Shown here: positions 1 to 64,000 of the stretch, piece after piece
How the letters are laid out: every line of letters begins with the position of its first letter
Position numbering within the stretch: the stretch's first letter is position 1
NCBI GenBank assembly: GCA_009760855.2
Contig: WPIO01000049.1
Coordinates: 1,468,501-1,532,500, forward strand
DNA from: Cristatella mucedo
Taxonomy: Eukaryota; Bryozoa; Phylactolaemata; Cristatellidae
Length of the DNA: 64,000 bases
Reading direction: 5' to 3'
Notes under the pieces: model-generated
Database searches by the model: none
The model's input: only the letters and a program-made list of their open reading frames with translations
What the model was told of the DNA's origin: nothing
Program-made: the position numbers and the translations under genes

Positions 1-240
1 AGTCGAGACGGGATGTCACGAATGCATCGACCAATGTAGATATGGTATCCCTATCTAAGCAAGCCCGAATTTCAGCAGCGTTATGTATCGGGAAGTAGGC
101 AAACTTGACTGCGGAGCTGATGTGGTCATCTAATGAAATGACCCTTTAGAACCTAGTGGAACCCATGCGAAGTCTAGTGAAAGGTCACTTTGGAACAGGA
201 GGCATAGATTGAGTGCAGATTCAACAGGAGATATGCTGGC
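1..240 (-). mobile_element. LINE family 1 (CR1/L2-type) fragment
   Basis: Reverse-strand match to the region before the RT thumb of the family-1 copies at 2160-2290 and 11700-11830 (shared catgtcacgaatgcat-like and aagcccgaatttcagc segments). It is cut by the window edge. Confidence 0.75.
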
Positions 241-1139
241 AGAGCCGATTGTAATCGATTGCTTTCTTCACTCCTTAGTCTCTCTTGGTTTGTCTATAAC
301 AAGAAGGTTGGTTTTGTCATCATTCGGTTGAAAAAAGTTTTGTCCTTTGCCTTTGTTACTGCTACTTGCCGTGATTTGTTTCGTTTGCTAGAGAAACGTG
401 ATGTCGTCAGGCGTCATTCCGCAGCTCTCACTGATCATGGGTCCGTGTGCCGGTAAGTGTCAGTGTGCCCACGTCAGCTCGTCGAGGGTCTAACTACTGC
501 AGTGCCTCGCGCCGTGCTGCACTGTCCGCCACTTGCTGCCCTCCTCCTCATGCCACGTCGCTCACGAGAGCTAGCGAGATAGAGAGTGCGCTGCCGTGCT
601 GCGCGCCGAGCTGTGCGCCCATGAGACAGGAGCAGAGAGAAGTGGACTGGACTGTAGCGTAGAGCTTCGGCTCCGGTGGCAACGCTGGCAACGTTAGCAG
701 CCAGTTCGCATCCCAAATTCCGAAAAGTTCTTTGCAGTCGAATTCACAGCTCTGGCTGGATGCCATTTGCTGTCTGCTTTTGTTTTGCAAGTATTGCAAA
801 GGGCACGCCTCCCTCTTCCTACCCGTGTGGTGGCAAAAGACGGCCGGTCGGCTAGGCCCTGTCCGGTCGTCTTTACGATTGGCCTGGTTCCAATCGTACT
901 TGTCCGATTGGGTTCAATAGGTGTCGTGTGGTGGTCAAGTATCTTCCAGCAGACCAGTCACGTGTGTAGTTCAACAGCTCTCGATTCGTTCTCGATCCTT
1001 TGCTGTTCTCCATTTATACTGAGCCTCTAGCATAAACGTGATTCGTGCATATGGCTATCGGCTATCACTTATATGCTGTCGTTGCCCAGATGTATTTGTC
1101 TTTTAAACCATAGTAATCTGCTGCAGCAACAAAATGCTT
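241..1139. other. PCCB intron/5' side, no gene recognised
   Basis: Mixed-composition DNA with a few short open frames that resemble no family I know. A Ser/Pro/Arg-rich frame around 447-662 overlaps one on the other strand and looks like chance. The earlier PCCB exons are not here. Confidence 0.5.
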
Positions 1140-1960
1140 GCAAATGCAGCAACCCAAACCGGATGCTTGCCTTGCAGGCATTCGATCCTGGATGTTGGGC
1201 AATTTCCTTAAACGAAATGGTGATAACATCAAACTGCTACTCGTAGGACAACCCAAGTGTGAAACTGGGATAAATAAATAGTATAATTCATTTGAATAGC
1301 GCCCCAAGAGAACTCAATCTCTATTCAGGCACTTCACATGTGCCTCGGGGCTCGAGCCCACGACCTAAGCCACACCTTGGTCGAGGCGAGAGCACCTTAA
1401 TCGCCGGACCAAACCAGCTCTCTCGGCGAGCTCGCTGACTTTGCTCTTCTAGTAGGTGATGCTGCTGTGCGACCATGGCAACATTCGCTCGGAATTTAGG
1501 CATCCTCTTTTATAACTGCTTAAATTGTGAAAGTTTCATCCAGAAGTCTGCCTCTGCAGTTAGCCATCACATGCAATTGCTGGCTAAGATTATGGGCTGC
1601 CCACCACGGTAGCTAGCAAAAATCTAAATAGCTCCCTGGTTCTGTCTTGACTGAACTACTGCGATTTCGTTTTGGCTGGGCTACCAAAAAAGCCATCCAA
1701 CCTCCGCAACTGATGAGTAATATGGCTGCAAGGCTTGTAGACAAATCTCAGAGGTTCAACCTTGCATCTGATTTGCTGAAGGAGCTGTGATGGACAAAAA
1801 ATTTGCTGAAGGAGCTGTGATGGCAAAATTCTTAAGCTGACCCACCGGGCTCACCATAGCTTGGCTCATGCCTAGCTGAACTGCTGCACCAGTTTCAGGC
1901 TCCTCGTGCCACGCAGGTCCTCTGTGGATGATAAATTAGCTGTTCCATTCCTAAGATTAA
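1140..1960 (+). mobile_element. LINE family 2 (CR1/L2-type), interrupted by a SINE
   Basis: Degenerate forward copy of the RT-thumb region seen intact on the other strand at 3945-5390 ([27 protein letters not shown]). A reverse SINE (1272-1425) splits it: gggataaa on the left and ctttgctcttctagtagg on the right rejoin in family-2 order. The coding capacity is destroyed. Confidence 0.8.
1272..1425 (-). mobile_element. tRNA-derived SINE, type A
   Basis: The reverse strand reads a tRNA-like head (B-box-like GGGCTCGAGCCCC) and the tail tagagattgagttctcttgg plus ggcgctattcaaat, ending in a short AT-rich repeat. It matches the better copy at 58799-58937. Confidence 0.8.
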
Positions 1961-2995
1961 TTCTCTCAACTCACTTGCTGCATGCATTGATGACATCTGT
2001 ACATGGATGGCAGCAAATTTTCTAAAACTAAATGACGATAAAACTAACTTACTAGTTATGGGCAAACCCATGGTGATTCACAAATTGGAAAGGCTGAAAC
2101 TCAAAATTGGCTCTGCCAGCATATCTCCAGTTGAATCAGCTCGAAGTCCAGGTGTCATATTCCAAAGCGACCTCTCGTTAGACGACCATATCAGCTCCAC
2201 AGTCAAATCCGCCTATTTTCAGCTTCATAACATTGCTAAAATTCGGGCTTGTTCAGATAAGGTACCACGTCCAAATTGGTCCATGCATTCGTCACATCCC
2301 GTCTCGACTTCTGCAACTCACTGCTCGCTGGCCTACCGGCATGTGCGATCAGGCGATTGCAGCTGGTGCAAAACTCCGCAGCTAGGCTTGTCTGTCGTGA
2401 GCGTCACAGTTGCCACATTATTCCACATCTCGCCGACCTGCACTGGCTACCACTCAAGCAACGGATCGACTTCAAGGTCTTGTCGCTCACTTTTAGGTCA
2501 CTTCATTCTATGGCTCCAGCCTGTCTCTCCGACATACTCCCCCATCAGGCCAGGCATCGTACCACCCGCTTTTCGGAATCCAACAGTCTACAAATACCCC
2601 GTACAAACCTCAAATCCTTTGGAGACCGTGCATTTAGTTCGTATGCTCCCAAAGCATGGAACTCTCTCCCGACCAGCGTCAGAACATCCCCTGACCTGAC
2701 CACACTTAAAAAGAATTTAAAAACACCTATTTAGGACAGCATTTAGTGAGTCCCTGTGATTAGTCCTTGATGTGCTTATGCGTGCTGACACTGTGCATGC
2801 TGCCACTAACCACATTTGCATGCTGACCCTGTGCATGTCACCCCTAACTGTTATTCATTTTGTTTGTTTATCAAGCATGATATTACTCACCATTCAATTG
2901 CATTTCCCTTTGCCGCAAGTGTACAGCGCCTAGAAAGAGATTGAGTTCTGTGAGGGCACTTTATCAAGTGTATTAGTATTATCATTATTAAAGAC
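1961..2995 (+). mobile_element. LINE family 1 (CR1/L2-type), 3' part, inserted in family 2
   Basis: 5'-truncated non-LTR retrotransposon. It encodes the end of the reverse transcriptase: [15 protein letters not shown] (about 2010), then, after a frameshift near 2270, [74 protein letters not shown] and [10 protein letters not shown], typical of the CR1/L2 clade C-terminus. The 3' UTR ends in the tail agagattgagttctgtgagg plus gcactttatcaagtg and an ATT-rich run. Family-2 sequence resumes at once (aagaccgttggcg), so this copy is younger than the family-2 copy. Confidence 0.88.
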
Positions 2996-3310
2996 CGTTG
3001 GCGATAGGAGCTTCTGCTCAGCAGGTCCTGGACTGTGGGCACTCGCTTTCAGAATCCTTACGCAACGACAGCTATCCTCAGGCTCCTGACTGTGGCACAT
3101 CGTTTCTAGCTGGCCTGAGCTGCTCTAGCTTCCATGCTACTCTCTTCCTCGGCTGCCCTCTTGACTCAGCTGGTTTACACTTTCTCTTTCAGTCATTCTA
3201 TCTCTGTGCTGCTATCTGTTGCTTGTCAGTTCATGTCACACAGCTAAACATCGTTTCTCGTTGCCTGAAAGGCTGATGGCGACTGATGCACCCTGGGTAA
3301 GCAGCTTAGA
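2996..3310 (+). mobile_element. LINE family 2, 3' remainder after the nested insertion
   Basis: It resumes the family-2 sequence broken at about 1960: aagaccgttggcgatagg, cagcaggtcctggactgtgg, and the region equivalent to the ends of the copies at 3945 and 8496. Degenerate. Confidence 0.75.
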
Positions 3311-3654
3311 CTTCCAGAGCGTCGCAGACGAACTTCTATCAAGAGACCTCTGCTGTATCATCCACATTAGTAGGTAGTAGTAGGTAGACTGCTTCTCTGT
3401 GTCTTCTGCTGTGGGTGGAGGTAAACGGGGAGGCGGTCACTATGAGACAGTGGACTGCACTGCTCACTTATGCTTTGCTGATGCATGCAATCTGATGTCA
3501 GCACGACGAGCACCCCTGCTCTGTAAAGACCAGGTTTTTTTATGGCCAAGTAAGTTGTCTCGTAAACATTGCAAAAGCTGACCAAACATCTTTTAACTAG
3601 GCTTTGCTTACTTCCTGGCTGCCAGTGGCTAGGAAGAGGCAAAACCCGAGCTGA

Positions 3655-28467
<24,813 letters not shown>

Positions 28468-28965
28468 AGCAGCGGTATGTTGCCATGACAATCGACGGCG
28501 GCTGCTGCCGTCGTCGTCGTCGTCGTCGTCGTCGAACTGCGAGAACGTCTGCAGCAGGACGAACGTCGGAAAGCTTGTGCATGTCTATAGTCTATCGTGT
28601 ATAGTCCCGCTCGTCGTCGTCGTCGTCTGCTTCGATCGACTGCTGTGCTTGACCGCAATGGTCACGCTCTATCTTGTCCGGTTCAAGAGTTTCTGTCCTG
28701 CGCTTGTAGCCGCTGCGCCGCTGCTCCAGCTGCTGGCAGCGAATAACAACGCTGTGCCGTACCCGTGGGGCGGACGTGCCCACGTGCTGGCCCTCCTGCC
28801 TGCGCCGCCCTAGCGAGAGAGAGAACAAGAAGCGAATCTTGGCGCCCACGGCGGCAGGTACTACTGTTACCTGTTGTTTACTCGTACAAGCGAAGCCAAA
28901 CAGTCCAGCAAGGCCGAAGGTAAATAGCTAGTGGCAGCAAATAAAGACCTGTGCGCGATTTTCCC
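28468..28965 (+). other. PCCB: Putative PCCB 3' UTR with AATAAA
   Basis: The stretch after the stop holds the right arm of the stop-codon hairpin, two short CGT/GTC trinucleotide runs (about 28505-28535 and 28608-28628), and an AATAAA polyadenylation hexamer at 28940-28945. The cleavage site is not visible; the end given is an estimate about 20 nt past the hexamer. Confidence 0.55.
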
Positions 28966-30467
28966 CGCACCACCACCACCACGCAGTCTCCTGTGCTGAG
29001 CCGACTTCGCTCGCCGCGCGATGCACAGCTTCGAGAGAGTGGCTTCTGCCCCTCCCCCACCCCGGGGGGGGGGGGGGGGGGGGGAGAAGCCAGCAGAAGC
29101 TTCGAGAACCAGCTCGGAGCGCCCGAATCGTGCAGCCGTGTGAGCTCGCTTGAGACTGGCCCGAGCCTGGCCTGCTCCGATTTTCTCGCGGCCGCTTCAC
29201 TTTTTTGGATGTGCCCTTGGCTGTAGACGTTCAGCTAGCTGCTCGTGGTGGTTTTTAATTAAAAAGTGTTCGTGCACTGCTGGATCAGCTCTCCGGCCGT
29301 GTGTGTTTTCGTGCACACTGTGGCTGCCAGCTCTGTCGAGTCATGCAGTAAAGCAGTAGATGGTACAATGGCACGAGGCGACAATGTGCGATGCATCAAT
29401 GGAAACTGCCTCAACAGACGGTGTGTCAAATCTCATAAAGCAAAGCCGCACGAGACAGTGGACATTCTCGAAGCAGCGAATCTTCTTTCTTGCAGCGCAT
29501 ATCCTTTTTTTGGCTTTGGTTTTCAATTATTATTTTTTACGTTGCATGCTTTTCACTCGTCGCGTAGAGTGGCTGGCGAACGTCTGCAGCAGTGTTTATG
29601 AGGTCAAGCCCTCGGGTCCAAGCCAAGCCCCAGGGCTGTCCACCCGGAACTGAGACGTAATCCAGAGGATCGTGGCCCTATGAAGGTGACTGGCTCTATC
29701 TCCGCCTCCCGGCCATCGGGCTTCTGTCGGGAACTTCCGCATCTGCAGCACTCGTGAGCTTGATCGTTTGGCCTAGATGCCCTGTGACAAGGCAGCCTGA
29801 TCGTTGGGGGCGTGGCTAGGAAGTCGCTGAACTGAGCCCTTAGGCCGGAAGTTAGCTGTGAAGAGAGACGCCTGCGAAGCCCGTTGGTTGATTCGAACCC
29901 AGGCTCGCCCCAGCCCCACCCAGCTCGATCTGGTCCACGCGAATCTTTCGCTCAGGGGCAATCTGCCGTACTACTATTTTCGGTGGGAGCAATTCGGAAG
30001 CCGGCTCGTAGCATTCGACGCCGGCTTTGCTTAACGGGTGCCTGGATCTGCCATTTGCTCGAAGCGTTTCACTGGGGGAGCACGCGCTTTTCGAGGCGAA
30101 GTGCATCAGTAGAATGCGGTTGCCGGCACTGCACTCGTCCACTCAGTCAGCGTTCTGCTTGGTCGGGGCTCTGCTATCGAGGCGTCTGAGTCAGCTCATG
30201 TGTGTGGTGCCGCCGCTGACACACAGCAGCCAGCTCAGAGCTCCGGACGGATTGACCGATCGCCCTTGCTAGTTCCGAGTGCGAACCCGATGATCTGAGC
30301 TGAGCCACACACACAAAAAAGTCCTCGAACTGGCAGCTGCAGTGAATTCGCTCACACGAGGAGATTTTCCTACGAATGATGCCAGGTTAAAACTAAAGTT
30401 ATGTGCGGCACGTGAAAATATCCACTGACTGCCCGAAAACAAGCGTACAAGCTGCCATTATTTGGTG
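28966..30467. other. Region between PCCB and the INF2-like gene, no gene recognised
   Basis: It holds a G21 homopolymer (29064-29084) and unique DNA. I searched all forward frames by eye for an INF2 N-terminal DID exon and saw none. Confidence 0.5.
29064..29084. repeat. G21 homopolymer
   Basis: An uninterrupted run of 21 G directly after CACCCC. Confidence 0.95.
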
Positions 30468-30469
30468 AG

Positions 30470-30640
30470 TCCTGATGGCGCTCCAAGGCGGTTGCTTTTC
30501 ACGACCTCAGGACCGAGGTCGCGGGTTCGAATTCTTCGGTAGGCGATCCTTTATCGCTGCTGCAAGCGGTGGCAATAGCCGTAAAGGCTCCTGCCGCTAT
30601 ACAGAAGAGGCGGTTAAATCAGCTAGTATTATTTTAATTT
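30470..30640 (+). mobile_element. tRNA-derived SINE, type B
   Basis: A-box region gatggcgctccaaggcgg, B box GGTTCGAATTC, then the body aagcggtggcaatagccgta, aaggctcctgccgctataca and the end ggcggttaaatcagctag. Five other copies are in the window. Confidence 0.8.
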
Positions 30641-30800
30641 GTATTTGCATGCCGACCGTATGCAAGTCACCCCCTAACCATGTTATGCTTATTGTCGTTG
30701 AGCATGCTACCATTCAATCGTGCTTCCTCTAAAGCTAATGTAAAGTGCCTGGAGAGATTGAGTTATCTGCGGGCGCTATAATAACAAATGTCTTATTATT
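30641..30800 (+). mobile_element. LINE family 1 3' tail following SINE B
   Basis: ctaaccatgttatgcttatt, taaagtgcctggagagattg, then gcgggcgctataataac. It directly abuts the SINE B end, so the two either form a composite or one inserted next to the other. Confidence 0.7.
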
Positions 30801-31994
30801 TATTATTGCTATCACTATTATCGGTAGGCACTCGCTTATTGCGAAGATGCTCCCGGCACGGTTCTCTCTCCTTGTCTCTAGCCAGGGATGTGGTCCACCA
30901 GCTTCTTCAGGCTCTCTCGATGAAGCGAATTCCGCAGAGTGAAGAGCTGCTTTATTGAAAAAAGTCAGTTTTTGGTGTAAGCCGAAAACCCCCTGCGCCG
31001 CCTCCGATATCGCTCCTCCTTAGTCGTCCTACGGCGCTCGAATCGTTTGTGCATCAGCACGAAACTTGAGGATTCTTCATACACAGCTTCACTGGCCGGG
31101 CAGTGTGCTTAGCTTCAGTATCGTGCTATCCATTGTAAAATATATATATATATATATAATACATTTTAATTACCCCAAGAAAATAATTGAGCTTTCAAAG
31201 CCAACAGTCTTGACCAGCGATAGCTTGCTTGCATTATTTTTTGACGGATTCTCGTGTTTGGTGCTGATCCTGAGGCCCAGCCAGTCATCGGCTTTGAACC
31301 CCACAGAACGACCACCGCGGAGCGATCGACAGGCGACCATCTCCGAGGGCGCGCCGGGTGCTCGGGGCACCTGGCTGCAGACCTTGTCATTGAAACTCGT
31401 GGAGAAAACTTGTGCGAAATCAGCGCTGCAGCCGAAGAGACGGAGCAGAAGCCTGCGTCCCTGCGTGCTGGAGAAGGAGCGTCGTAGATAGACGCGGCGG
31501 CGCGACGCAGAAGCGGACGACCTCTTACATGACCGGGCACGTTCGCCGCCTGTGCAATACAGTCGACCTCACTTGTAAGAAAGAATACGCTCGGGCCGGC
31601 GAATGGCCACATTCTTATAGATGGACCATTCCCGTGAGCGGAGTGAGACTATATGTAGCTAGAGTGGAATTCTGGGACGCGGAATTGCCATTCTTATAAG
31701 CGGAGCGTTCCGACGTTCTTCTACACGGAGGCGACTGCGCTCAATCGTTACTCGAGCTTCCCGCGGCCGGTACGAAGCGGATCGCCGTCCTTCGCGGGAT
31801 CCGCGCACCGCCGCACGCGCTGCCGCCGAAGGCGCAGCCTCACAGCGGCGCACCCATGCGGCCCGGTTCCCAGCGCGTACGGTCGAGCCGCGGCGGCGGC
31901 GCGCCTCGACGTGCGGGTCTCGGACTGCGGCAGGCGGCCGTGGCCGGCCGCGTCGTCGTCGCGCGGTCAGGTCGGCGAGCGCGAAGGACCGAAA

Positions 31995-32036
31995 GTCCCA
32001 CGCGGACGCCGCCGAACGGCGGCGTCCGCGTGGGAC
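31995..32036. repeat. Perfect 20-bp inverted repeat, 2-nt loop, in the CpG island
   Basis: Arm GTCCCACGCGGACGCCGCCG (31995-32014), AA, and complement 32017-32036. GC-rich and able to form a very stable hairpin or cruciform about 0.9 kb before the first visible INF2-like exon. Confidence 0.96.
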
Positions 32037-32748
32037 GCGCTGGGTAGTTCGGGCGCGGATTTCCGGGCGCCGTGCCGCTCCGGAGGAGTGCGCGGGGCTT
32101 CTGCGTCGAGCCGGCTCGGCCCTGCCGACTGGACGCCGCACGGACGGTGCCGCTTCCGGAAATATCGCAGCGCGCCCCGACGTCGCAGTCGAGAGAGTCA
32201 GAAGGACGGGCTCGACTCGCGCGCGCGCGCTAACCCTCGCCCGTCGCTTTCGCGCCCTTCGCTGGCTCGCGCGCCTGGGCCAGGGCGAAGGGCGCGGCAG
32301 CCGCACGCGCGTGCAGTCGCCGTCGCGAGCCGGCGCGCGCGGCTCCGCGCGCACCGGCTTCGCTCGCTCCGCGGGTTGCGCGATGCGTCGTCATCGTCTC
32401 TTTTCGAGACTTCGCCACGCCGCGATTGGTGCGATTCGTTCGTTCGGGCTCTGAGGCCCTGAGGCTGCCACCAGAAATACGCGCACGCACGAAACGTCAC
32501 AGAGAGCGAGCGAGAGAGGGAGAGAGAGAGCACTACGTCGCGCGGAGAGCTACCGACGAGCACTGCCGGACTACGTAGAGACGGCAGGGGCTGGGCGGAC
32601 GGACGTCGGGCGGCCGGTCACTTCCCATTGGTTGATGTCACGTGGGAGTTTTGCCGCTGCCCATTCAAGCGGCTGCGGTTGGCCGGACGGCGGGCGAGGT
32701 TTGCGTACGCTCGGCCTCACCCATCCATCGGTCGGCGGACGGCGCTAG

Positions 32749-32793
32749 CGCGGGCATTCTGCGGCGTCCAGCGGGCATTCTGCGGCGTCCAGT
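32749..32793. repeat. Short tandem duplication (about 21 bp x 2)
   Basis: gcgggcattctgcggcgtcc is present twice in direct succession inside the CpG island. Confidence 0.9.
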
Positions 32794-32929
32794 AGGCGTC
32801 GGCAGCTGCGGGGGGGGCTTGCCCGTCATTCCTGCCACAAGAGGGCGCGCGCACGCAGGGTCGCCGGGCCCGGGACTCGGCCGCGCAACGACGCGGGGCG
32901 GAGTGAGAGCGCGCGCCATGCGCCTCCAG

Positions 32930-62653
<29,724 letters not shown>

Positions 62654-62676
62654 GTGAGTCGGAAGTGCGTGTGCGG

Positions 62677-62711
62677 TGGTGTAGCAACGCGGCCTGCGCG
62701 TTGCTACACCA
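62677..62711. repeat. Perfect 15-bp inverted repeat 24 bp after the INF2-like exon 6 donor
   Basis: Arm TGGTGTAGCAACGCG (62677-62691), loop GCCTG, complement 62697-62711. It starts 24 bp inside the intron after the FH1/FH2 exon, close enough to affect folding of the 5' splice site. Confidence 0.94.

Positions 62712-64000
<1,289 letters not shown>

Noticed and set aside
31659-32462. Long Arg/Ala frames on both strands near 32 kb
   Set aside because: Expected in CpG-island DNA, where stop codons are rare; no motif or splice support.

Overview
This is animal (metazoan) nuclear DNA, probably from an invertebrate. The evidence is spliced genes with GT-AG introns, two vertebrate-like gene structures, CR1/L2-type LINEs with tRNA-derived SINEs that share their tail, a Tc1-like relic, and very dense (CT)n, (GT)n and (TA)n microsatellites. 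I cannot name the species. Nearly all long open frames here are translations of microsatellites or GC-rich DNA; only two host genes are supported, both on the + strand.

Gene 1 (3824-28467) is the 3' part of PCCB, the beta (carboxyltransferase) subunit of mitochondrial propionyl-CoA carboxylase. Nine exons join in consistent phase to give about 337 residues, ending in a TAG stop and followed by an AATAAA about 475 nt downstream. The N-terminal ~200 residues lie left of the window. One intron uses a GC-AG donor. The TAG stop sits in the 5-nt loop of a perfect 18-bp inverted repeat.

Gene 2 (about 32930-62653, continuing to the right) is an INF2-like (inverted formin) gene. Six exons encode the distal part of the DID armadillo domain, the linker, a proline-rich FH1 and the first part of FH2, including a 34-nt microexon. 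One exon has its 5' splice site duplicated exactly 48 nt downstream, which would allow an in-frame 16-residue insertion. Its first visible exon lies in a CpG-rich block (about 31.7-34.7 kb). No N-terminal DID exon could be found between the two genes.

Repeat layout: 0-5.4 kb has nested LINEs and a SINE; 8.5-12 kb more LINE fragments; 16.93-19.46 kb a 2.5-kb satellite of about 133 units of 19 bp, apparently grown from inside a SINE/LINE tail; 21.3-21.6 kb a compound TA/TG/CT microsatellite; 23.6-24.5 kb a dead Tc1-like transposase; 35-53 kb purine/pyrimidine tracts, a CTG tract and a G-quadruplex motif; 45-54 kb and 58-61 kb more SINE/LINE pieces. At least eight perfect, short-loop inverted repeats are scattered across the window, some in or next to exons. 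The two genes have no evident functional link: one acts in mitochondrial propionate, odd-chain and branched-chain catabolism, the other in actin assembly.
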